A stretch of DNA of 14,859 nt from JAQGMO01 sp050954505 (GTDB taxonomy: Bacteria > Pseudomonadota > Gammaproteobacteria > Burkholderiales > Burkholderiaceae_D), in the NCBI GenBank assembly GCA_050954505.1, contig JBPBPY010000428.1:1-14859 (forward strand), in the 5' to 3' direction. How positions within the stretch are numbered: position 1 is the stretch's first letter; every line of letters begins with the position of its first letter. The notes below the pieces were generated by a model, which saw only the letters and a list, made by a program, of their open reading frames with translations, searched no databases and had not been told where the DNA came from. Positions 1 to 9,800 of the stretch are shown here, piece after piece. Position numbers and translations under genes: made by a program.

Positions 1-3
1 TGT

Positions 4-336
4 ATGAATGTGGTGTTCATGGATCGGCGATTTTTAGACTTGGCGCGCCTAGTGTCGAATCCATCCGACCTCGGTGGAATTGCCGGGGACCCGGGTTGGA
101 TAATTGAACGTCGTAAAACCGACGCCATTGAAGGTTACGAAAGCTGGCCTGCTGACTGCCAGTTTCGTGCTTTTGTCGACCCAGACAGTTTTGAGCTTAC
201 TCACCCAGAATTCTTTTGTGATGAACAGTCGTTTCACGCTTTCATTCAAACAACAATCAATAACTTTTACGAAATGTTTCCTGGTCAAGATGAACAATTT
301 GAATTTTTGCTGAAAAAATTACTCTATCTACATTGA
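4..336 (+). CDS. Unrecognised small protein, probably truncated by a frameshift
   Basis: This 110-residue ORF has no family I recognise. It is acidic and aromatic-rich, with a Phe/Asp/Glu-rich second half (residues about 60-105) that looks helical. Small acidic proteins of this kind are often immunity proteins, but nothing in the window proves that. The frame is still open at the left edge, with a TGT codon before the ATG at 4, so the true start may lie upstream. The C-terminus looks artificial. After the six-A run at 313-318 the natural-looking coding signal moves to the next frame (320 to about 411, containing YIDDNISKSK and LHGEEISNLTDLHL). It then returns to the original frame (412-489, containing SGSFVDINSTGHGF) and ends at TAG 487-489. 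One A fewer and one G more would give a single protein of about 161 residues. GC content is well below that of the rest of the window. Confidence 0.5.
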   Translation: MNVVFMDRRFLDLARLVSNPSDLGGIAGDPGWIIERRKTDAIEGYESWPADCQFRAFVDPDSFELTHPEFFCDEQSFHAFIQTTINNFYEMFPGQDEQFEFLLKKLLYLH

Positions 337-489
337 CGACAATATAAGTAAATCTAAGTGCATTCTTCGGTTGCACGGCGAAGAAATTTCGAACTTAACC
401 GATCTTCATTTGAGCAAATTAGTGCGGAATCGGGTAGCTTCGTTGACATAAATTCCACAGGACATGGTTTTTGCGAAGCTTGCACATAG
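320..489 (+). pseudogene. Probable displaced 3' part of the first gene
   Basis: Two adjacent stretches in different frames read like one protein tail. Frame 2 from 320 to about 411 gives YSIYIDDNISKSK followed by a Leu/His/Glu-rich stretch. Frame 1 from 412 gives EQISAESGSFVDINSTGHG and stops at TAG 487-489. They would join the ORF at 4-336 if the A6 run at 313-318 had five As and the TTGAGC at about 410-415 had an extra G. The two indels cancel, so the final stop is in the same frame as the original start. This is inference from how protein-like the frames look; no homologue was available to confirm it. Confidence 0.35.
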
Positions 490-877
490 TTTGGAAGATA
501 TTTGCATAAAAAATGGGGTGATATCCTTGGACCATCCCCAAGTACATCGCTACCATCTCACACGATGAGTCAAAAGAATAGACTGCAAATGTACTCATGA
601 TATTGATTCAACTGTGGCTTAATACCTGACAAACGATGCGATGCAGATGTTTATGGTCAACGACCTGGATCGCTATTTGATTGAGGAAGTGGCGAACAAC
701 TGTCTGAACAATGCTTGAAACATAGACAGTGATCGTGTATTGGAGAAAACAAACAATCAATGAATGCAGAGCGCAATTTCAATACAGTTTCGAAAGTCTG
801 TCGCGAATATTCAAGTCGCCGCTGACTCTGTGCCGGCAGTTCACTCCCCTCTGTAAAAGAAACCGCGCGCTGTAGCA
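490..877. other. AT-rich intergenic DNA with gene debris
   Basis: I see no convincing intact gene in this low-GC stretch. It holds a hairpin plus T-run on the minus strand (508-540, listed separately). It also holds a short plus-strand reading frame at 623-718 containing MVNDLDRY, which faintly resembles a phosphoketolase C-terminal motif. A 73-codon minus-strand ORF (657-878) has an ATG that overlaps the stop of the giant gene as TAATG. None of these has a clear ribosome-binding site or recognisable family. The stretch looks like remnants of former genes. Confidence 0.5.
508..540 (-). terminator. Possible rho-independent terminator for the giant surface protein gene
   Basis: Read on the minus strand, TGGGG (540-536) pairs with CCCCA (518-514) and is followed directly by six Ts (513-508). 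The region between them can add a few weak pairs (TCC/GGA). The stem is short, and the site lies about 340 bases past the stop at 878, so this is a plausible but weak terminator. Confidence 0.3.
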
Positions 878-878
878 T
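657..878 (-). CDS. Doubtful 73-codon ORF coupled to the giant gene by TAATG
   Basis: Its ATG (878-876) overlaps the TAA stop (880-878) of the upstream 3085-codon gene by one base. That arrangement is typical of translational coupling by re-initiation. The product would be Cys- and Ser-containing (CLCFKHCSDSC) with no family I recognise, no membrane segment and no signal peptide. Base composition drops sharply at this point. It could equally be a chance reading frame in the AT-rich flank, which I consider slightly more likely. Confidence 0.2.
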   Translation of the reverse strand: MLQRAVSFTEGSELPAQSQRRLEYSRQTFETVLKLRSAFIDCLFSPIHDHCLCFKHCSDSCSPLPQSNSDPGR

Positions 879-3800
879 TACTCGTCCTCCGCTCCCTTGA
901 CCTGTCTGCCCACCTTTCCCTCGACGGTAAACAGGTGCTCAACCGAATCGCCCTGTTCCGTGTCCTCGGCTTCTGCCAGCTCTTCCGGTGCTTCTGCCTC
1001 GTCGCTGCCGGACAAGATCGGCATGGGGTCGAGCCTGAGCCACGCTGGCACGGTCGACAGCAGGCTCGATACCAGCGCTGCCTTGCGCGCGACGACCCAG
1101 ATTGCGCTCAGGGCCGAGACTGCCACGGCTGCTTCGATGCGGTGGACAGTGGTGCCCAGGGCGCCACGCTCGCCGGCGTCTTCTTCGCCTGCGGTGGCGG
1201 AACGGGCTTGGGCGGCGATGAAATCGCTTGAGGATATTTTCTGGAACGCCATCAGGCTGCTGCGCCGGTCGGTGGGTGCTTGCACTACCACAGTGGTTTT
1301 GAAAACGCTGGCAGATTCTGCTGCGGGCACGGTGACGGCAACGTTGACCTCGCTGACATTACGCGCTGCGGATTCATCACGACGGTCATTCGAAAATCCG
1401 TTCAGGCTGACTCGGAGGATTGCCTCATTTGCCTGGCCTGCCAACACCCCGGCGTTGGCGCTGGCGCCGGAAATGACATCGGTGTGACGCACCGAGGCGG
1501 CACTCGCAGAGGATGCAGCCGATGTCGCCGACGCTGCCTGCGTGGCGCTTGTAGCGGCGACCGTGGCTGCAGCGCGCGTGGCCGACGTGTCGTCGTTGTA
1601 GTTGGCAGGCGATGGGTTGCCGCCAAAACTCGATGGCAGCATGATGATGCCGGGATTGCCCACCAGCGCATTGGCAATGTCCAGCGTCATGAGGCGCACT
1701 TGTAGATCGGTGTCGGCGCCTCCATTGGCCAGGCCACCGTCGTCGCGCACCTGGAAGGAAAAGCCCAGCAGGATCTTCACCCCGATGTTGGCCTGCGGCG
1801 CATACACCAGCCGCCCGGCTTCGATGTCGGCGGCCAGCACCATGTCGCCGGCCGCAACAGCACGGCCGTTGATGCTCAGAATGCCTGCAGATGGCAGGGT
1901 CACGATGCGCACCGATGCAAAGCGGTTGGCCGGACTGTCGCTGGCGTCGGCAAAGCCGAAGTCGGCGGCAGTAAAGGTGTAATGGCGGTCATCGAGCAGC
2001 GCCAAGGTCTGCGAGTTGCCGGTCGGCGCGCTGTTGACCGGCGTGACATCGATGCTCAAAAGCCGGGGCGTGGCGTCGGTATCGATGCCGCCGCCCGCCG
2101 TGCCACCGTCGTCCCTGACCTGGAAGGTAAACACCGCCAGGGCTGCGCCATTGGCATTGGCGGCCGGCATATAGGTCAGTGCGCCAGCATTGATGCCGGC
2201 GACATCGATCCAGCTGCCGGCGCGCACCGCAATCCCCTGGAAGCTCAGCGTGCCGCTCGCAGGCAGCGTGGTGATTTGCACCTGCAGCAGCTGGTCGGCG
2301 TGCCCGCTGCCCGGGTCGGTGAAGCCGAAGTCGCTGGCGGCAAAGGTGTAGGCGTTGTTTTCCAGCGCTGTCACCGTATGCGGCGTGCCCACCGGTGCGG
2401 AGTTGAGCGAACTCACCATGATGGTCAGAGCGCGAGGCGTGGGGTCGGTGTCGACGCCGCCATTGGCAGTGCCGCCATCATCCCGGACCTGGAAATGCAT
2501 GCCATCGACCGTGCGCGCGCCAAACGCTGGCGATGCTGCCGACGATGCAAACGTGAACACCAGCCGGCCGGCGTCGATGTCGGACTTTTGTACCACGTCG
2601 CCCGCCGCCAGCGCCACGCCATTGACACGCAGCGTGCCTTGGGCCGGCAGCGTGGTGATGGTCACGGACAGCAAGGCGTTGGACGGCACGTCACGTGGAT
2701 CGGTAAAGCCGAAATCGCTGGCAGAGAACACATATGGCGTATCGGCCTGGACGGCAATCGCATGCGCGGTACCCACTGGAGCATGATTGACCGCTTCGAC
2801 ACGCTGGATGCTGTACACCGGCGTGCTGTTGCTGATGCCATCGTTGATGACCAGGCCAATGGTGCGGTCGCTTGTGCTGGGACTGTTCGAGGTGTTGGCG
2901 TAGGTGACGCTACGAAGCGCCGTTTGCCATTGCGCGATCGTTGCCGTGCTGCCGGCCGAGACCATGGACAGCACGCCGGTGCTGGCGTTGTAGCTTGCGC
3001 TGATGTTGCCCATGGCCGCGTTGCCGGTGTTGGAAAACGCCAGGACATCCTGGCCAAAGGCAAAGCCGGCGGTCACGCTGACGGTCGCCGATGCCAGGGT
3101 GGCGTTGTCAACGTCGTCAAGAACCACGGCAGGGCTGAGCGCCAGGGGCGCGTCGTTTTTGTAATACACAGCCGGGTTGCCCGAAGCCGTGACCACCGGC
3201 GCGTCATTGACGGCGGTCACGCGCAAGACGCGGGTGGCAACTGCGCTGTCGACGCTGCCGTCATTGATCGTGAAGCTTACGGTGCGGTCGTTGGCAACCG
3301 GGTTGTCCGAGTTATTGATATAGATAACTGCGCGCAACGCCGCCTGCCATTGCGCCACCGTGGCTGTTGCGCCCGCCGATTCCAGGCGCACGGTGCCGGG
3401 GCCAATGGCATGTATCCACTGGATGTTGCCCATGGTGCCGGCATCGATGAAGATGCCGAGGAAATCATCGGCAGTGTAGTTGCCGGTAATGGTCACTTCG
3501 GCGGAGGCCAGCGTGGCATTGTCGGCGTCGCTCAGCGTCACACCGGCATCGACAGCGGTATAGGAATCGTTTTCCGTATAGTGCGTGATCCCGGGCGAAA
3601 TGACGATCACGGCGGCGTCATTGCCGGGCGTCAGGCTGATGCTGCGGGTAGCCACATTGCTGGTGTCGGTGCCGTCGCTGACCATGAAGCTGATGGTGCG
3701 GTTGGCGGTGTCGGGATTGTCGGAATTGTTGTGGTAGGTCACGGCCCGCAGCGCTGCCTGCCACTGTGCGGTCGTGGCCGTCGCGCCCGCCGAATTCAGG

Positions 3801-6800
3801 CTCAGCACCCGGGTGGCGCTGTTGTAGCTGGCACTGATGTTGCCCATGGCTGCTGCGCCGGTGTTGGCAAACGCCAGCACATCCTGGCCGTTGGCCAGGC
3901 CGCCGCTGATGCTGACCGTGGCCGCGGCAAGGGTGGAATTATCGACGTCCGCCACTGTCACGCCGGCATCGATCACGGTAGGTGCATCGTTTTCTGCATA
4001 GGCCGTGCTGCCGCTGGTGGCAGTCAGCATCGGCGCATCGTTGACAGCCGTGACCCGAACCAGCCTGGTCGCGACCAGGCTGTCGCTGCTGCCATCGTTG
4101 ACGGTGTAATTGATGCTGCGGTCGGACGACCCGGGATTGTCGGAAAGACTTTGGAAGTAGACCGCCTGCAGCGCAGCTTGCCATTGCGCCAGGGTGGCCG
4201 TGGCGCCGTCGGACACCAGGGTGACATAGTCGGGGAAATTGAAGGTCTGGCGAATGTTGCCCATGGTGCTGGCGTCAACCACGAAACTGAGCAGGTCGCC
4301 GGAGCTGAAGTTGTTGCCGATGCTGACTTGAGCCGACGCCAGCGTGGCATTGTCGAGATCGGCCAGGCTGATGGCGCCATCGATGACCACCGCAGTGCCA
4401 TTTTCCGTATAGGGGGTCACACCGCTGGACGTGATGACCACCGGCGCATCGTTGACGGCCGTCACACTCAAGCTCCTGTCGACACGCGCGCTGCCTGCCG
4501 CGCCATCATTGACCGTGAAGCTGATGATGCGGGTGGTGGTGTCGGGCGACTCCGAGTTGTTTGCATAAGTCACCGCCCGCAGCGCGGCCTGCCATTCTGC
4601 CAGCGTTGCGCCGCGTGCGCTGCCAAGGTTCAACGTGCCGCTGGCGGCATCATATTGCCCGCTGATGTCGCCCATGTAGTGGCCACTGTTGACGAAAGCC
4701 AGCACATCCTGGCTGGCCGACCAGCCGCTGGTAATGGCCACCGTGGCCGACACCAGCGTGACGTTGTCGATGTCGTTGAGCACCAGGCCGGTATCGATGG
4801 CCAGCGGCGCGCCGTTCTCGGTGTAAGCCGTCACGCCTGGCGACCTCAACAGCACGGGCGCGTCGTTGATGGCCGTGACACTCACAGTCTTGATGGCGCT
4901 GGTGCTGCCCTGGGCCCCCGAGTCGGCGGTAAACAGCATGGCACGAATTGCGGTGCCTGGATTGTCGGAACTGTTGGCGTAGCTTACGGCCTGCAGCGCG
5001 GCTTGCCATTGGGCCAGCGTGGCGCCATTGGCCGAGCTCAGCTGCAGCACGCCCGCGCTGGCGTCGTAGCTGCTGGAGATGTCGCCCATCGAGCTGCCGT
5101 CATTGGCAAAGGCCAGCACATCCTGGCCTGCCACGAACCCTGAGACAATGCGCACGCTGGCGGCGACTGGATCGTTCTGCAAGCTGCTGCTGAGAACGAG
5201 TGCATTGTCAATGAGGACAGCGGCGCCATTTTCCATGTATGCAGTGGTGCCGGGGGACGTGGCCATGTCCCTGACCACGAAGTTGGCCGTGTATTCATAA
5301 CCCGGGCCGACATTGAACTGGTAGCCATTACCCGAGCCACCCGCCCAGCGGGTTGGGTCGCCAATGGCCGCCAGCAGTTCGGCTTTGGTGCCTTCGCGCA
5401 GCGTGCCGGCATACATCATCTTGGTAAAGCCGTAGTTGGCCGAGCCGACATTGGGCACGCCGCTGCCAACCGAATTGCCTGTATTGGTGGTCAAGGCCAC
5501 GGCGGTGACACCATCGACCAGGCCGGGCGGCTTGTAGGAGTCGGCGCTATCGGCAGCCGCGCCGCTGCCTTGCCACAGACCGGTGCCGGCATTGTCTGCA
5601 TTGCGCTGGGTGGAAAAGGCATAGATGAAGGTCGAACTGGAAACCGTGCCCACGGCGCCCTGATAGATGATGATCTGGTCGCCGCCGCCATTGCCGAACG
5701 GGCTCAGGCTGGACTGGTTGCCGCCCAGATTGCCGCTGGTGGTGCCATAGTCGGAGAGGCCGCCCTTGCCGGCTGCAGAGCCGTTCAAATCGTTGAAATT
5801 CACGCCATTGACGGTGTCCATTGTCAGGATGGTGCCGGCGGCCACGTCCGAGGTCAAGGTCCAGACCAGATGGCCGTCATAGCCCGGGTTGGAGGTGAAT
5901 GCCGTGCCGGTTGCGTCGATGCCGGCATCGGTGATGTTGATTACCGTGCCTGCCTTGAGCGTGTTCAGGGCCACCAGTGCCCAATGGCTATCGGTATTGC
6001 CGTCGCCGTCAAGATCGCCATACGGATAAATATCGAAGCCGAGCACGGCGATGTCGCCGGGCGCGAGTTTGATGGCGGGTGTGATGCTGAAGTTGCTGGT
6101 GTATTGCTGACCCGGGCCGACGCTGTAGTCGAAGCCGTCGGCGTCGTTGCCGGCCCAGCTCGTGGGGTCGGCAATGGCTGCCAGCAGCGCGGCCTTGGTG
6201 CCCGCGCGCAGGGTGCCTTGGTACATCATGTTCTTGAAGCCGTAGTTGGCCGAGCCGGCATTGGCCACCCCGGTGCCGCTGGAGTATTGCGTATCGGTGG
6301 TCAGTGCCACGGCTGTGAGGCCATCGACGAGTCCAGGCGGAATATAGGACTGGTCGGTGCCGGTGGCCGCGCCGCTGGTTTGCCACACGCCGATTCCCGA
6401 ATTGGACGTGCTGTGCGAATTGCTGAAGGCGTAGATGAAGGTCGAGCCGCTGACCTGGCCGGAATTGCCCTGGTAGATGATGATCTGGTCGCCGGCAGGA
6501 TTGACAAACGTGCCGATGGTGGTGTTGCCGCCCAGCGTGCCGCTCACGGTGCCATAGTCGGACAAGCCGCCCATGCCGGCGGCGCTGCCATTCAAATCGT
6601 TGAAATTCTGTCCGGTGCTGGTATCCATCGTCAGGATGGTGCCGGCGGCCACATCGACGCTCAAGGTCCAGGTCAGGAAGCCGTCGATGCCGGGATTCCT
6701 GATGAAGTCCATGCCCGTCTGGTCGATGCCGCTGTCGGTGAAATTGATCACCATGCCGGCCTTGAGATCGGTCAGCGCGACGATTGCCCAGCGTCCATCC

Positions 6801-9800
6801 ATGTAGCCATCGCCATTGAGGTCGCCGCGGGGGATGCTGTCGATGCCCAGCACGGCAATGTCGCCCGCCACCAGGGTGTTGACATGCACCGCGCGCGTGG
6901 CGGACTGGCTCTCGGCGCTGCCGTCATTGGCCACAATGCTGACGGTACGGATGGCCAGCGACGGTGTCGCCGAACTGTTCAGGTAGGTCACCGCGCGCAG
7001 CGCTGCCTGCCATTGGGCTGTAGTGGCCGCAGCGCTTGCCGAGCGCAATTCCAGCACGCCCGTGGCAGCGTTGTAGTTGCCGGCGATGTCGCCCATGGTG
7101 CTGCTGTTTGCAACAAAGCCCAGGCTGTCCTGGGCGGCGATGAAGTTGCCACTGATGCGCACCGTGGCCGTGGACAGCGCGCCATTGTCGGCATCGCTGA
7201 CGGTCAATTGCCCATCGACCGCCACGGCGCTCCCGCCTGGCCAGACATTGATGGCGCCGCCCGAGGTGGTGATGACCGGCGCGTCGTTGACGGCTGTCAC
7301 GCGCACGGTTTTGCTGGAGACGGCACTGTCGGCGCTGCCATCGTTGACAAGGAAACTGATGGCGCGGTCATTGCCGCCGGGGTCGTCGGAGATGCTGCTG
7401 TAGGCCACCGAGCGCAACGCTGCCTGCCATTGCGCCAGCGTGGCGCTGGCGCCGGCCGAACTCAGCGTCATGATGCCGGTTGCGGGATCGTAGGCATGGA
7501 GGATGTTGCCCATGGTACTGCCGTCGTTGATGAAACGCAGCATGTCGCCCGCGGCAAAATTGCTGGTGATGGCGACCGTGGCCGAAGCCAGCGTGGCGGC
7601 GTTCTGGTCGGCCACCATCAAGCCGGCGTCGATGACGATGAAGGCACCGTTTTCGGTATAGGACGTCACGGCGCTGGAATTCGACACCACCGGCAAGCCG
7701 GCCGCAGCCGCTGCGGTGTTTTGGTAGGCCAGTGAAAATTCGGAGGTCTCCTTGCTGGTGGTGCTGGTAGCGGTGCTGCTGATCCAGTCGCTGCTGGTTG
7801 TCACGGCGGCAAGGCGCACATTGAACGCGGCGTTGCCGGCCGCATCGGTGGTGACCATGACAAAACCGAGCACGCGTTGCCCTTGCCCATAGGTTGAGGG
7901 GTCGCGGCTGAGGCTGGCGAAGAATTCAAGTCGCAGCGTTGTGTTCGCCGTGCTGTTGACAGTGCCGGTGATGACGGTGCTGCTGCCGTCAACGGCACTG
8001 CTGGCGATGACCGGAAAATTCTGCAGACCGTTGGCGCCGGTATCGCCGTCGAGGTTGTCGTTGCCGCTGACGCCGTCACCGTTGAGGTCGATACCCAAAC
8101 CTTGATTGTTGAAGATGCGGTTGCCCGAAATGGTGTTGCCGCTGGTACCACTGGCGACCAGCACCCCGCCGCCATTGTTGGCAATCACATTGCCGGCGCC
8201 ATTGGCCGTTCCGCCAACGGTGTTGTTGGTCGTCCCCGAGATGAACGCCACCCCGGCAAGCAGGTTGCCAAGCGCTGTGACGCCATCGGCGCCCACGCCG
8301 ACAAGGTTGTTTTCGATCCGGTTGTTGCTTCCGTTGCCGATGCGGATACCGTTATTGGTGTTGCCGGAAATGAGGTTGCCATAAGCAGTATCGCTGGCTC
8401 CGATCAGGGTGTTGCTGCCACTGACCTGGATGCCTGAAAGGCCGTTGGCAAGGGCCGCCGTACCTGCCGCATTGACGCCGATGCGGTTGCCATACAGCGC
8501 TGTTCCCGAGGACGCAGAGCTGATGAGGACGCCATCCCTCAAGTTGCCCGAGATGAGGTTTCCCACCCCTGCGCCACCGATGGTGGCATTGGTGCTGTAG
8601 CTGGCGAAGGTGCCGACGGTGATGCCCTCATTGCCATTGCCCAGCGCAGCAGTGCCCGTCACATCCGTGCCGATGAAGTTGTTCAGGATCAGGCTCGAAT
8701 CACCTGCGAAAAGCAACACGCCGGATTCCTGATTGCCGGAAACAAGATTACCGCTGCCGCTGGTGGCCCCGCCGACGGTGTTGTTGTTGCCGAGAATTAA
8801 TATTCCGGCCTTGCCATTGCCCAGTGCCGCCGTACCGCGGGCGTTGGTGCCGACATAGTTGCCAAGGATGAAATTGCCATTGGAAGTGCCGATATTGATG
8901 CCATCCATGGCATTGCCGGAAAAGACATTGCGTGCCGCTGCGGTGGTGCCGCCGATGATGTTGCCCGATCCGCTGCTGACATGGATGCCATAACCGGCAT
9001 TGGCTACAGCCACCGTGCCACTGGCATCGGTGCCGACGAAATTTCCCGTGATGGTGACATTGTCCACCGCAGTCAGGTGGATGCCGTCATTGAAGCCGTT
9101 GACGATGAATCCCTTGATGCTGCTGCCGCTGGCTGCGGTGCCGTTGATGGCCAAGCCGTCGCTGCCGGCCGACACCGAGGCGCCCGAGATTTCGATCAAG
9201 GGTTTTTGCGTAAAACCTGGCTGGGTGGTGGCGTCGAGATAGGTAACGTCGGTAATGGTGGGCAGCAGCGTGAGCGGCGTGATGGTGGCTGCACCCGAAC
9301 CGACGCTGAAATGGATGCTGTCGGCGCCGGCGCTGGCATTGGCGTCGAGAATGGCCTGGCGCAGTGAGCCTGCGCCGCTGTCTGCCGTGGTGGTGACCAT
9401 GAAGGTGGCCAGAATGCCGCTGTAGCTGAACTGGATCGCCGCGTTGGCAGCGCTTTGCGTGTCAATCTGCCCCTGGGTGTATTCCAGTGTCCAGTCACCA
9501 TGCAGGGCGGCACTGCCCGTCAGGTTGGTACTGGCTTCCATGTCGGCGCCGGTGAGCGTGCCAATCGCATCGACAAACTTCTGGCCCGCCGCCGTTTGCG
9601 CCACGTCGCAACCGTACAGCAGGATATCGGCGCCGGTTGCCAGCGAGGCGCCCCATCCCGAGATTGCCACCGCGTTGCTCAGCAGATTCTCGCTGCCCAG
9701 CGTGCCTGACCCCAGCTGCAGCTGGCCGTCGCTGCCATGCGAGATTAGATGGATTGCGTCGAGACCCTGACGGTTTGCCAGGTAGGCACTGATCTGCGCC

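Noticed and set aside
1982..5143. 1053-codon open frame on the plus strand, antisense to the giant gene
   Set aside because: It mirrors the repeats of the minus-strand gene, is rich in Arg, Gly, His and Ala, has no family features, and is explained by GC-rich codon bias on the opposite strand.
5570..7735. 721-codon antisense open frame on the plus strand
   Set aside because: Same reason: a low-complexity shadow of the cadherin-like and duplicated modules, without a start signal.
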